Source: Terripilifer ovatus
GTDB taxonomy: Bacteria > Pseudomonadota > Alphaproteobacteria > Rhizobiales > Beijerinckiaceae
Reading direction: 5' to 3'
Assembly: GCA_029222685.1 (NCBI GenBank)
Contig: JARHVB010000014.1
Location: 62,001 to 126,000 of the forward strand
DNA length: 64,000 nt
The notes below the pieces were generated by a model. That model ran no database searches and was not told the DNA's origin. It worked only from the letters and a program-made list of their open reading frames with translations. Within the stretch, counting starts at the first letter, position 1. Each line of letters opens with the position of its first letter. Of this stretch, positions 26,323 to 34,933 are shown piece after piece. A program made the translations under genes and the position numbers.

Positions 26323-27318
26323 ATGAACGCTTCCATCAGAACCATCGCAGCGGTCTCCCTCGCCGTCACGCTCTCGGCCATTGGATATGCCAGGGCAGAA
26401 GAAATCAATTTCGGAATCATCTCGACGGAATCGCAGCAGAACCTGAAACCCAAATGGGAGCCCTTCCTTGCCGATATGAAGCGCGAAACCGGCCTCGACG
26501 TGAAGCCGTTCTTCGCTTCCGATTATGCCGGCGTCATCGAAGGCATGCGCTTCGACAAGGTGCAGATGGCCTGGTACGGCAACAAGTCGGCCATGGAAGC
26601 TGTCGATCGCGCCGGCGGCGAAATCTTCGCGCAGAGCGTGAGCGCCGACGGCAGCCCGGGCTATTGGTCGCTGATCCTGGCGCCGAAGGACAGCAAGCTG
26701 AACTCTCTCGACGATCTGCTGAAGTGCGACAAGACGCTTAATTTCGGTCTCGGCGATGTGAACTCGACCTCGGGCTTCCTGGTGCCATCGACTTTCATCT
26801 TCGCGGCCAGAGGCGTCGACCCCAAGCAATGCTTCAAAAATGTCACCAACTCGAACCACGAGACCAACGCCATGGCCGTGGCGAATGGCCAGCTGAGCGC
26901 GGCCGCCAACAACACGGAAAACATGGCGCTCATCGAGAAGAACAATCCGGCAGCCTTCGCCAAAATCAAGATCATCTGGAAGTCGCCGCTGATTCCGTCG
27001 GATCCGATCGTCTGGCGCAAAGCCCTGCCGCAGGCGACCAAGGACAAGATCAGCACCTTCTTCCTCACCTACGGCACCGACAAATCGAAGGGCGATGCAG
27101 CCAAGGAGCGGGCAATCCTCGCAGGCCTGCAATGGGCCCCGTTCAAGGCCTCCACAAACGATCAACTGCTGCCGATCCGCGTGATGGAGCTGACCAAGGC
27201 CATCGCCAAGATCCAGTCAGACAGCAAGCTCTCGGATGCGGAGAAGAAGGCGCAGATCGAAAAGCTGGAAGCTGAAAAGGCCGGGTACGAAGCGAAGATC
27301 AAGAGCACACAGAGCTAA
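26323..27318 (+). CDS. phnD: Phosphonate ABC transporter periplasmic binding protein PhnD
   Basis: A 331-residue phosphonate-binding protein. A Sec signal peptide spans about residues 1-25 (cleavage near YARA-E). Mature motifs are NFGIISTESQQNLKPKWEPFL, the ligand loops AWYGNKSAMEAVDR and GLGDVNSTSGFLVPSTF, and SPLIPSDPIVWRK, as in PhnD of E. coli. The C-terminus is a lysine-rich coiled segment. Located between phnC and phnE. Confidence 0.95.
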   Translation: MNASIRTIAAVSLAVTLSAIGYARAEEINFGIISTESQQNLKPKWEPFLADMKRETGLDVKPFFASDYAGVIEGMRFDKVQMAWYGNKSAMEAVDRAGGEIFAQSVSADGSPGYWSLILAPKDSKLNSLDDLLKCDKTLNFGLGDVNSTSGFLVPSTFIFAARGVDPKQCFKNVTNSNHETNAMAVANGQLSAAANNTENMALIEKNNPAAFAKIKIIWKSPLIPSDPIVWRKALPQATKDKISTFFLTYGTDKSKGDAAKERAILAGLQWAPFKASTNDQLLPIRVMELTKAIAKIQSDSKLSDAEKKAQIEKLEAEKAGYEAKIKSTQS

Positions 27319-27384
27319 GCGCCGCACTCCGGGACACCGGCGCCTCACGTCGGGCGCCGGCGACCGGCCAAGGCAGGACACCCT

Positions 27385-28203
27385 ATGAGCCAGATCGCCA
27401 ACATTACCGCCGCCGATAAACCCCGCGTCGAAATTGCACGGGACTGGACGCGCAGCATCTGGAATGCCCTGGTCTGGGCCGTCCTGGCGATCCTGCTCGT
27501 ATGGAGCTGGGGACCGGCGGAAGTATCGCGCTGGACTTTCCTGTTCACGGATGCCGGCAACATGGCGCAATATGCGCGCGGCTTCTCGCATCCCAACTTC
27601 GCGGAATGGCGCTACTATCTCGAGCAGATGGTGGTGACCATCCAGATCGCGCTGTGGGGGACGTTCCTCGCGGCGGCTCTCGCCATTCCCTTCGGCATTC
27701 TCTCGGCGCGCAACGTCGCGCCCTGGTACATCGTGCAGCCTGTCCGTCGTCTGATGGACGCCTGCCGGTCGATCCACGAGCTGGTGTTCGCCGTCCTTTT
27801 CGTCGTTGCGGTCGGCCTCGGCCCGTTCGCCGGCGTCATGGCGCTTTTCGTCCATACCACCGGCATTCTCGCCAAGCTGTTCTCGGAAGCGATCGAGGCG
27901 ACCGATCCCCGCCCCGTCGAAGCAATCCGCGCGACCGGCGCATCGCGCCTGCAGGAAGTGATTTTCGGCATCATACCGCAGGTCATTCCGCTGTGGATGT
28001 CCTTCGCGCTCTATCGTTTCGAATCCAATGTGCGCGCCGCCACCGTGCTGGGCGTCATCGGCGCCGGCGGCATTGGCCAGGTTCTGTTCGAGGCCATCCG
28101 AGGCTTCTACTACTCGGAAGCCTCCGCGATGCTGATCATTATGCTGGTGACCGTCTCCATTCTCGACCTGCTGTCGCAGCAATTGCGGAAGGTGTTCATG
28201 TAA
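27385..28203 (+). CDS. phnE: Phosphonate ABC transporter permease PhnE
   Basis: A 272-residue inner-membrane permease with five to six helices and the PhnE coupling-loop sequence [34 protein letters not shown], then FRFESN-like [24 protein letters not shown] at 27385. Its TAA overlaps the start of the DUF1045 gene by 1 nt. Confidence 0.95.
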   Translation: MSQIANITAADKPRVEIARDWTRSIWNALVWAVLAILLVWSWGPAEVSRWTFLFTDAGNMAQYARGFSHPNFAEWRYYLEQMVVTIQIALWGTFLAAALAIPFGILSARNVAPWYIVQPVRRLMDACRSIHELVFAVLFVVAVGLGPFAGVMALFVHTTGILAKLFSEAIEATDPRPVEAIRATGASRLQEVIFGIIPQVIPLWMSFALYRFESNVRAATVLGVIGAGGIGQVLFEAIRGFYYSEASAMLIIMLVTVSILDLLSQQLRKVFM

Positions 28204-28907
28204 TGCGCTACGCGGTTTATTTTACGCCCGAAAAAACCAACCCTTTGACCATCGCCGCGCAGACGTGGCTGGGGCGCGACGCCTTCAGCGACGAAGCCGT
28301 GCCGGTCACAGGTCACGACGGGCTTACGGCGGGCGATCTCTGGCATCACACGGCCGAACCGCGCCGTTACGGCTTCCACGCCACCCTGGTTGCGCCGTTC
28401 CATCTTGCACCGGGCGTCAGCGAGCAGGACCTGTTGCAATCCACGGCCGGCTTCGCCAGCACCTGCGTGCCGTTCGATATCCCGCGTCTTGAGGTTGCCC
28501 GTCTCGACAATTTTTATGCGCTCGCACCGGCAGCTCCGTGTCCGCAGCTCGACGCATTGGCATGGTCGGCTGTCGATCACTTCAATGCACTGCGCGCGCC
28601 GCTCAGCGACAGCGAAATCCGGCGCCGCAGCCTGAGAGACCTGTCGCTGCGCCAGGTCGGCTATCTGATGCGCTACGGCTATCCCTATGTGCGGGATGAG
28701 TTTCGTTTCCACATGACCCTGACCAATTCAGCCTCCCGTCCACCCGAACGGCTGGAGGCGGCGCTCGCCAGCCATTTCACGCCGATCATCACCGCGCCGG
28801 TTCAAGTCGACAGCATCACCCTGTTCATCGAACCCGAACGCGACGCTCCCTTCACCATTCACAGCATGCATCGTTTCGGCACTGCCGAAGCCAAAAGGTC
28901 GGGTTAA
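28203..28907 (+). CDS. DUF1045 protein, 2H-phosphoesterase-like
   Basis: A 234-residue protein of the phosphonate-operon DUF1045 family. It has the two His-x-Thr motifs of 2H phosphoesterases: FHATL near residue 59 and FHMTL near residue 170. No PhnP (metal-dependent cyclic phosphate diesterase) is encoded in this window, so this protein is the best candidate for opening the 5-phosphoribosyl-1,2-cyclic phosphate left by PhnJ. That substitution is inference. ATG at 28203 overlaps the phnE stop by 1 nt. Confidence 0.85.
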   Translation: MRYAVYFTPEKTNPLTIAAQTWLGRDAFSDEAVPVTGHDGLTAGDLWHHTAEPRRYGFHATLVAPFHLAPGVSEQDLLQSTAGFASTCVPFDIPRLEVARLDNFYALAPAAPCPQLDALAWSAVDHFNALRAPLSDSEIRRRSLRDLSLRQVGYLMRYGYPYVRDEFRFHMTLTNSASRPPERLEAALASHFTPIITAPVQVDSITLFIEPERDAPFTIHSMHRFGTAEAKRSG

Positions 28908-28908
28908 G

Positions 28909-30051
28909 ATGTCAAAAGATAACGTCATCAGGAATGCGCGGATCGTCCTCGAGGATGAGATCGTCACCGGCTCGGTGCTGTGGCGCGACGGCGTGATCGC
29001 CGCCATCGACCAGGGTTCGTCCGGCATCGGCGAAGACGTGGAGGGCGATTATGTCATGCCCGGTCTCGTCGAGCTGCATACCGACCATCTGGAATCACAC
29101 TATTCGCCGCGCCCCGGCGTGCGCTGGGATACGCTCGCCGCGATCCAGGCGCATGACGCGCAGGTCGCCGCCTCCGGCATTACCACCGTGCTCGACTGCC
29201 TCCGTCTCGGCTCCGACGAGGAGGCCGGCGGCTTCCAGCGCGGCGAGATGCGCAAGATCGCCGATGCGCTGGAGACCGCGCGCGACGAGAACCGGCTGCG
29301 CGCCGACCATCTGATCCACCTGCGCTGCGAAGTGTCGTCGCAGGACGTGCTGGAGCAGTTCGAGGATTTCAAGACCGACGAACATGTCCGGCTTGCCTCG
29401 CTGATGGACCATGCGCCCGGCCAGCGACAGTTCCAGACGTTTGCGCAGTATGAGCTCTACTACAAGACCAAGCGCGGCCTGACCGACGAGGCCTTCGCCG
29501 TCTTTGCCGAAAGGCGCGTCGCCGCCTCGGAACGCTATTCGGCAAAGCATCGCCGTATCATCGCCGAATATTGCAACGACAGCGGCATCGCCACCGCGAG
29601 CCATGATGACGCGACCCTGGAGCACGTTGCCGAATCGAAGGCGTTCGGCGTCCAGGTGGCCGAGTTTCCCACCAGCATCGAAGCCGCCAAGGCGTCGCAT
29701 GCGGCCGGCATGTCGGTTCTCATGGGGGCGCCAAACATCGTGCGCGGCAAATCGCATTCCGGCAATATCTCCGCCAAGGAACTGGCCGATGCCGGCGTGC
29801 TCGACGTGTTGTCGTCGGACTACGTTCCGTTCAGCCTCATCCATGCCCCGTTCGTTCTGTCCGACGGTGACAACGCGATGCCGCTGGCGGAAGCGATCCG
29901 GCTGGTAACGGCGACGCCGGCGCGCGCCGTCGGCCTCGACGACCGCGGCCGCATCGCGGCAGACCTGCGCGCCGATCTCATCCGCGTGAAGCGCGTCTCC
30001 GGCGTTCCGGTCGTGCGCTCGGTCTGGCGCGAGGGCCGGCGCGTTGCTTGA
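28909..30051 (+). CDS. phnM: Alpha-D-ribose-1-methylphosphonate-5-triphosphate diphosphatase PhnM
   Basis: A 380-residue amidohydrolase-fold enzyme that removes pyrophosphate from the ribosyl triphosphate intermediate. The metal site opens with PGLVELHTDHLESHYSPRPG, followed by HLRCEVSS, ASHDDATLEHV and the C-terminal LSSDYVPFSL with DRGRIA. All parts of the family are present. It starts one base after the DUF1045 stop and overlaps phnN by 8 nt. Confidence 0.95.
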   Translation: MSKDNVIRNARIVLEDEIVTGSVLWRDGVIAAIDQGSSGIGEDVEGDYVMPGLVELHTDHLESHYSPRPGVRWDTLAAIQAHDAQVAASGITTVLDCLRLGSDEEAGGFQRGEMRKIADALETARDENRLRADHLIHLRCEVSSQDVLEQFEDFKTDEHVRLASLMDHAPGQRQFQTFAQYELYYKTKRGLTDEAFAVFAERRVAASERYSAKHRRIIAEYCNDSGIATASHDDATLEHVAESKAFGVQVAEFPTSIEAAKASHAAGMSVLMGAPNIVRGKSHSGNISAKELADAGVLDVLSSDYVPFSLIHAPFVLSDGDNAMPLAEAIRLVTATPARAVGLDDRGRIAADLRADLIRVKRVSGVPVVRSVWREGRRVA

Positions 30052-30682
30052 AACTTCACAAGATGGTCGCGAGGCGCCGGCGACGACCGCCACGCAGGGC
30101 ACGCTGATCATCGTGATCGGACCAAGCGGCGCCGGCAAGGATAGTCTCATCAACTATGCGCGTGCGCGGCTTGCCTCGGACCCGGCCGTTCTCTTCGTGC
30201 GCCGCACGGTGACGCGCACGGCAGATGCTGCGACGGAAGATCACGAGTCCCTCACCCAGGAAGAGTTCGCCGCCGCCGCCGCCGAAGGTCGATTTGCCGT
30301 CGTCTGGGAGGCGCACGGGCTGCGCTACGGCATTCCGGCGGGCGCCCGCGCCCATATCGAGGCAGGCGGCGTCGCCGTGGCAAACGGCTCACGGGCCGCC
30401 TTGCCGGCGATCCTGGCCCGCTTCGGCAAAGTGACTGTCGTGCATGTCAACGCAAGGCCGGACGTGCTCGCGAGCCGGCTGGCAATGCGCGGCCGCGAGG
30501 ACGCTGCAACAATTCAGGCGCGGCTCGAGCGCAAGCCGGAAGATACCCCGAGTTGCGATCGATGGATCGAGATCGACAACAGCGGCGAGCTTGCGGTTGC
30601 CGGAGAAAGACTGCTTGCCGTCATCGGCGGTTTTTATCACTGTGAGAAGGCCCCCGGATCGGGGGTAAAGGCCCACCCTTAA
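30044..30682 (+). CDS. phnN: Ribose 1,5-bisphosphate phosphokinase PhnN
   Basis: A 212-residue kinase that turns ribose 1,5-bisphosphate into PRPP, closing the C-P lyase pathway. P-loop GPSGAGKDS (26-34), VRRTVTRTAD and GRFAVVWEAHGLRYGIPAG are typical. The start is TTG at 30044 inside the end of phnM. A GC-rich 6-bp hairpin (30651-30665) lies in the last codons but lacks a T-run, so it is not counted as a terminator. Last gene of the regulon. Confidence 0.93.
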   Translation: MLETSQDGREAPATTATQGTLIIVIGPSGAGKDSLINYARARLASDPAVLFVRRTVTRTADAATEDHESLTQEEFAAAAAEGRFAVVWEAHGLRYGIPAGARAHIEAGGVAVANGSRAALPAILARFGKVTVVHVNARPDVLASRLAMRGREDAATIQARLERKPEDTPSCDRWIEIDNSGELAVAGERLLAVIGGFYHCEKAPGSGVKAHP

Positions 30683-30743
30683 GACGATGCAACAATTTCC
30701 GGAATTGGACGGATAACTTGACAGAACACCATCCCATGGCGCA

Positions 30744-30771
30744 ATGTCCTTTGTCCTAGGACAGCGGACAT
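30744..30771. promoter_or_regulatory. 28-bp palindromic operator overlapping the start of the winged-helix gene
   Basis: An inverted repeat centred between 30757 and 30758. The inner 12 bp (TGTCCTAGGACA, 30752-30763) is perfect, and outer arms ATGTCC and GGACAT match; only the two pairs between them do not. The right arm includes the first two bases of the ATG at 30770. A TTGACA-like -35 (30718-30723) lies upstream. The layout is typical of a self-repressing antitoxin or regulator. Confidence 0.6.
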
Positions 30772-31333
30772 GATGAAAAGCCAGGATATCGTCATATTGC
30801 TTAAGCTCGTGAGCCTGGAGCACGAGGAGCGACAGGGGCTGCTGTATCCAAAAACGGACCACGATGGTCCCTTTTCAGTGCGAGGCCTAGAATCCTCCCT
30901 CGGAATTAGCAAAACGGAAGTTAATGCCTCAATCAAGCGAAGCGTTTCCTCCGGCCTTGCAACCAAAGTTCATGATGGCGGCCGAGCAAAGCCCAACCGC
31001 CGCAATCTCTGTAATTTTATTGTTCACGGCCTAAAGTTCGTTTTCCCAGCAACACCTGGCGCCATGACACGGGGTGTTCCCACTGCCTTTGCAGCTCCTC
31101 CATTGAAGAACCTGCTGATTAGCGCAGGCGAATATATTTACGTCTGGCCGTTCGCTAAAGGAAAAAATATGGGGCAATCGGTAGAGCCTCTATTCAAGAG
31201 CGTACCGGAAGCGGCTGTGAAAGATGCTTGCCTGTATGAATATCTGGCCCTCGTCGATGCGATCAGGCTCGGAAATCAAAGAGAAACCGGGCTGGCAGTT
31301 GAGCGCATTTCAGAAAGACTCTTGAAGAAATGA
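30770..31333 (+). CDS. Winged-helix (MarR-like) protein of a two-gene module
   Basis: A 187-residue protein. Its first 80 residues look like a winged helix (DIVILLKLVSLE, then SVRGLESSLGISKTEVNASIKRSVSSGLATK), with the HTH at about 36-60. The rest (FIVHGLKFVFPATPG, then GVPTAFAAPPLKNLL and YIYVWPFAKGKNMGQSVEPLF) is a conserved-looking effector part I do not recognise. It overlaps the downstream nucleotidyltransferase by 4 nt (ATGA). Base composition is more AT-rich than the phn genes, suggesting later arrival. The pair resembles AbiEi/AbiEii or antitoxin/NTase modules, but homology is not shown here. Confidence 0.7.
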   Translation: MMKSQDIVILLKLVSLEHEERQGLLYPKTDHDGPFSVRGLESSLGISKTEVNASIKRSVSSGLATKVHDGGRAKPNRRNLCNFIVHGLKFVFPATPGAMTRGVPTAFAAPPLKNLLISAGEYIYVWPFAKGKNMGQSVEPLFKSVPEAAVKDACLYEYLALVDAIRLGNQRETGLAVERISERLLKK

Positions 31334-32037
31334 GAATCGTCAAGGACCAACTGCTTCTTATGTTGGAAACGGTAGCCAAAGCGCTAGGCGACGATCTCCG
31401 CCAGCGACTGGTTTTCGTCGGTGGATGTACGACGGCTCTTTTCATTACCGACGAGATCACACTGGAAGGCGTTCGAACAACCGACGATGTGGATTTGATC
31501 ATTGATGTTGTCGGCCACGCGCAATGGGTGCAACTCCAGGAGCAATTGCGGCAAAAGGGATTTGCAGAGTCTCCCGAAGACGATGTGATTTGTCGAATGC
31601 GGCTTGGCACTCTCAAAGTCGATTTCATGCCTGATGATGAAAGCATTCTCGGTTTTAGCAATCGCTGGTATGCCAAAGGCATTGAAACGTCGCTCACTTA
31701 TTCTCTGAACGCCGAGTTGAGCATCAGACGTCTCGCACCAGAATTGTTTGTGGCAACCAAGCTTGAAGCTTATCTTGGCCGCGGTAATAATGACGTCCTA
31801 GGAAGCCGAGATATGGAGGACATTCTCCTCGTGGTCGATGGCCGGGAAGAACTCGTCGCTGAAATTCGTGCGGCGGACGAAGATGTTCGCAGCTATATTG
31901 CAGAACAGTTCCGGGCTCTGCTGAAAGATGATGATTTTGATCATTTTCTGACTGGCAACATCAAGGGGCCGGAAGGGCGCGTCGATATCGTGCTGGAGCG
32001 TTTTGTCGCCATAAGCCGGAGCGATAGCAAGAGCTGA
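31330..32037 (+). CDS. Nucleotidyltransferase-fold protein (AbiEii/toxin-like)
   Basis: A 235-residue protein with the pol-beta nucleotidyltransferase signature: FVGGCTTALF (33-42) and the acidic motif TTDDVDLIIDV (about 57-67, DVD), followed by RMRLGTLKVDFMPDD, which would give the third acidic residue, and a helical C-terminus (LFVATKLEAYLGR). Such enzymes add nucleotides to tRNA or proteins in type IV-like and MenT-type toxin systems, or act in abortive infection. It is translationally coupled to the winged-helix gene. The toxin role is inferred from layout. Confidence 0.75.
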   Translation: MRIVKDQLLLMLETVAKALGDDLRQRLVFVGGCTTALFITDEITLEGVRTTDDVDLIIDVVGHAQWVQLQEQLRQKGFAESPEDDVICRMRLGTLKVDFMPDDESILGFSNRWYAKGIETSLTYSLNAELSIRRLAPELFVATKLEAYLGRGNNDVLGSRDMEDILLVVDGREELVAEIRAADEDVRSYIAEQFRALLKDDDFDHFLTGNIKGPEGRVDIVLERFVAISRSDSKS

Positions 32038-32316
32038 CATGGAATGCAGTTGGATCGGCTCGGTTAAACTAGCCTTTCAGACGGTTTCTCCGGCAGCCTA
32101 GGCTTCCAGATTGTTGAGGACCAAGCTGACCCCGGCAATACACTTTTTTCCGCGCTCCACGCGGGCTATGCAAATGGCGCAACCATGGGCTGCAATCACG
32201 ATCGCTTCAAACCGGCGCTACCCGTTTGCCTGCTTTGGCTCGCCGCTATAAGCAGCGGGCAGGATGCGCCTGCAACAGGCGCGCACAAGCAGCAATCCCA
32301 AAACGCACGAGGGAGG

Positions 32317-33567
32317 ATGAACGAGGTCGATACGCGATTGACGAATGGCGCGGTCCCGGTGAGCGGCGGTGCGGCGGTTTCCTGGCAAGCCGTGTGGTCG
32401 ACCTATCTGCCGGCGCTTATTCTGGCGCTGGGCACAGGCATCGCCCTGCCAGCCATCCCCACTCTCGCCAAATCCTTCGATGTCAGTTTCGGCGTCGCCA
32501 GCGGCGTCGTCACCGCATTCCTGATCGGCAATCTTGCCGCGACGATTCCGTCCGGTTGGCTGATCGACCGGTTCGGCCGCCGGTCGGTCATGATCGGCGG
32601 CCCTTTGCTGACCGCGGTGACAGCATTGCTCGTCGTTTTTTCCCATACGTTTCCGCAACTGATCGTGCTGCGCTTCTTCAATGGTTTCGCCGCCCAGATG
32701 TGGGTGATGGGCCGCCTCGCCTCGATTTCGCAGGACGCCACCACCGCCCAGCGCGGGCGCCTTGTGAGCTGGATGTTCGGCATGGACAATACCGGCAAGC
32801 TCGCGGGGCCGGTTCTGGGCGGTTTCATCGCCAGCGAATGGGGTACGAGCGCGCCGTTCGTCGCCTACGCGGTGCTTGCTCTATTGGCCCTGCTGACCGC
32901 CTCACTCGGCGCCAGAAACGGCGTTAGGAAAAGTACAACCGGCAAGGAGGCACCTGCGCCGCGCGTGCGCCGAACCATGTCGCTGCGCGAGATCATTCTG
33001 CCCCGCCTCGTCTATTTCGGTGTGACGTTCTTTGCCGGTCTGACGCGGGGGCCCGTGCAGGCGGATCTTCTGCATCTCTATGCTGCTTTTGAATATCATC
33101 TCGGGCCGGCCCAGATCGGCTACCTCGCAACCGGCGCGGCGCTGCTGTCGTGGCCGATCGGCTTCATCGCCGGCTGGATGATGGATCGCTTCGGGCGCAA
33201 GCGCACCATGGTGCCGGGCTTCGTCGGCGTCGCATTTTCGATGACCGCGCTTGCGGTCTCGGCCTTCGCGCAATTGTCACTTCACTGGTACGTCGTGCTG
33301 TTCTTCATCGGCGTCGGCCTGCAAGCATTGACGGGCGGCTCGGTGCAGACGGTCGGCGCCGACGTCGCACCGCCGCAAGCGCGCGGCACGTTTCTTGGCC
33401 TGTGGCGCTTCACCGGCCAGGGCGGCGCCAGCCTCAGCCCGATCATCTTCGCGCTGCTCGCCGACCAGGTGAACTACGGCTCGTCATTCCTGTTCACAGC
33501 GGGAGCGGCTGCCGCGGTGGCTTTCCTGCTCATCCGCCATGTGCCGGAAACACGGGACGCCGGCTGA
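32317..33567 (+). CDS. MFS transporter
   Basis: A 416-residue secondary transporter with twelve predicted helices. The MFS loop motif GWLIDRFGRRSVMI (between helices 2 and 3) recurs in the second half as GWMMDRFGRKRTMV, and AGPVLGGFIASEWG stands at helix 5. The ATG at 32317 has GAGGGAGG just upstream; a longer in-frame reading from 32185 has no hydrophobic sense. No paired regulator or enzyme identifies its solute. Starts 279 bp after the nucleotidyltransferase gene, a gap in which I see no other gene. Confidence 0.9.
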   Translation: MNEVDTRLTNGAVPVSGGAAVSWQAVWSTYLPALILALGTGIALPAIPTLAKSFDVSFGVASGVVTAFLIGNLAATIPSGWLIDRFGRRSVMIGGPLLTAVTALLVVFSHTFPQLIVLRFFNGFAAQMWVMGRLASISQDATTAQRGRLVSWMFGMDNTGKLAGPVLGGFIASEWGTSAPFVAYAVLALLALLTASLGARNGVRKSTTGKEAPAPRVRRTMSLREIILPRLVYFGVTFFAGLTRGPVQADLLHLYAAFEYHLGPAQIGYLATGAALLSWPIGFIAGWMMDRFGRKRTMVPGFVGVAFSMTALAVSAFAQLSLHWYVVLFFIGVGLQALTGGSVQTVGADVAPPQARGTFLGLWRFTGQGGASLSPIIFALLADQVNYGSSFLFTAGAAAAVAFLLIRHVPETRDAG

Positions 33568-33687
33568 GGCGAGCGTCGCTGCAAGGAGCGCGCTCGCGCC
33601 CGGCTTCGTGCCAGGCGAAAGCTTATACGGAACTTCTTTGCGTCACGCGCGTTCTGGGGTCGGTGCCCGCTGGAGGGATCACGGCCG

Positions 33688-34128
33688 ATGATTGATCGTG
33701 CAGGACGAGACAAAGCCGCCATTCTGGTCGAACGTTACTGGACGGGGCAGATTTCCAGCCACGAATTGCAGAGCCTCTGGCCCGACAGCCGGGATCGGGG
33801 GATCATTGCCGTGGGCGATTATCTCTGGCTCTTCTCCGAAGATTTCATCAGCCGTCGCCCCCGTGACACCGTCATCGGAAAGGCCAGCGCGGTGTCGCGG
33901 ATGGAGGCCTGCAAGAATTTTCTTCGCAGCAATGAGGAATATGCCTGGCCACATCTCGCCACGCCGCCCTGGGGCTCGACCACCTATCCGCGCTGGCTGG
34001 TGTTCGCCTCCTGCGGCCTGCTCGCGATCAAGGGCCGCTTCGCCGAACAACGTCTGCACCGCTACCGGAGCGAAATGCATGCCGCAGGCGACGGTTCAGC
34101 ATGGCCGTTCCTGCAGCAGGGCCATTAG
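33688..34128 (+). CDS. Hypothetical protein
   Basis: A 146-residue soluble protein, not recognised. It has the sense-frame composition of a real gene (Trp/Tyr-rich, no Arg/Ser-only runs) and the stretches LVERYWTGQISSHELQSLWPDS and DYLWLFSEDFISRRPRDT; there is one hydrophobic patch (WLVFASCGLLAIKG) near residue 103. GGAGGG lies about 11 nt before the ATG. The competing frame at 33692-34135 is Arg/Ser/Pro-rich and rejected. Confidence 0.5.
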   Translation: MIDRAGRDKAAILVERYWTGQISSHELQSLWPDSRDRGIIAVGDYLWLFSEDFISRRPRDTVIGKASAVSRMEACKNFLRSNEEYAWPHLATPPWGSTTYPRWLVFASCGLLAIKGRFAEQRLHRYRSEMHAAGDGSAWPFLQQGH

Positions 34129-34354
34129 CGCCTGACGTCGATCACGTCCGCCATCCCGGCCGGCCACCCGCCTTGACGGTATCGCTTCACGCTTGTTACC
34201 GTGCGCGCAGCATCTCCGCGACAGCGGCGTCACCGGTCCGAATATCTTCGCCGCACGCTCCACACCGCTCTTCCGAGACTTTAAAACGGCCGCCTCAGGC
34301 TTCGTCGCACATCCACGAGCGCTGGGGTGAAGCATGACTGAATGTGAGGAAACC

Positions 34355-34897
34355 ATGTCGGATCTGAACAACCTGGAACTGCGGCTGAGACGCATAGAGG
34401 ACCAATTGGAGCTCCTGCGGCTGGAGGGCGCGTACGCCTATTTTTACGACCGCGGTGACGCGCAAGGATGGGCGGCCCTGTTCACCGAGGACGGGGTCTA
34501 CTCGGGCCGCAAGCGGGCCGGGACAGGTGAGCCGAACTTCGTTCAGGGCCGCGCGAACCTGACCAAATTCTGCGAGGCGGGGCGCGTGAGCTGCGTACAC
34601 ATGTTGCACCTGCCGCATTTCATGATCGACGGCGATACCGCGACCTCGCGCATCCTCGTTCAGCATCGCGGCAAGTCGATCGACGAGCATGGTCGCCCGA
34701 CCCAGACCGAGGCGACCGGCTGCTACGACGTCTCCTACCGCCGCACCGGCGAGGGGTGGCGCATCCTCCGGCGGGTCAACACCTTTTTCGAGCGGCAGGC
34801 GCACATTGCCTTCGGCTTCGAGCCCGCCGTGCCGGACCTCGACGTTCCGGCGCGACCTGAATCAGGCGAATACCCGTACCGGGACGCCAGGAGCTGA
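34355..34897 (+). CDS. NTF2/SnoaL-like (nuclear transport factor 2 fold) protein
   Basis: A 180-residue small alpha+beta barrel protein of the SnoaL_4 type. Pattern: LRLEGAYAYFYDRGDAQGWAALFTEDGVYSG, a central HMLHLPHFMIDGDTATSRILVQ, then GCYDVSYRRTGEGWRILRRVNTFF. In this fold the cavity can bind steroids or aromatic acids, or catalyse dehydration or isomerisation. ATG at 34355 has GAGG 5 nt upstream; an ATG at 34334 is also possible. Convergent with the TctC-type gene, 36 bp away. Confidence 0.8.
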   Translation: MSDLNNLELRLRRIEDQLELLRLEGAYAYFYDRGDAQGWAALFTEDGVYSGRKRAGTGEPNFVQGRANLTKFCEAGRVSCVHMLHLPHFMIDGDTATSRILVQHRGKSIDEHGRPTQTEATGCYDVSYRRTGEGWRILRRVNTFFERQAHIAFGFEPAVPDLDVPARPESGEYPYRDARS

Positions 34898-34933
34898 TCA
34901 TCGGCTTTCCCGTCATGACGTGGCTGCGGACCG

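Noticed and set aside
27501..28907. A 468-residue reading that joins a phnE shadow to the DUF1045 protein
   Set aside because: Only the part from the ATG at 28203 matches DUF1045; the front is phnE read out of frame.
30651..30665. GC-rich hairpin at the end of phnN as a terminator
   Set aside because: No T-run follows and it lies in the coding sequence; cannot be called a rho-independent terminator.
33692..34135. Second open frame over the hypothetical gene at 33688
   Set aside because: Ser/Arg/Pro-rich shadow; the frame from 33688 has normal protein composition.
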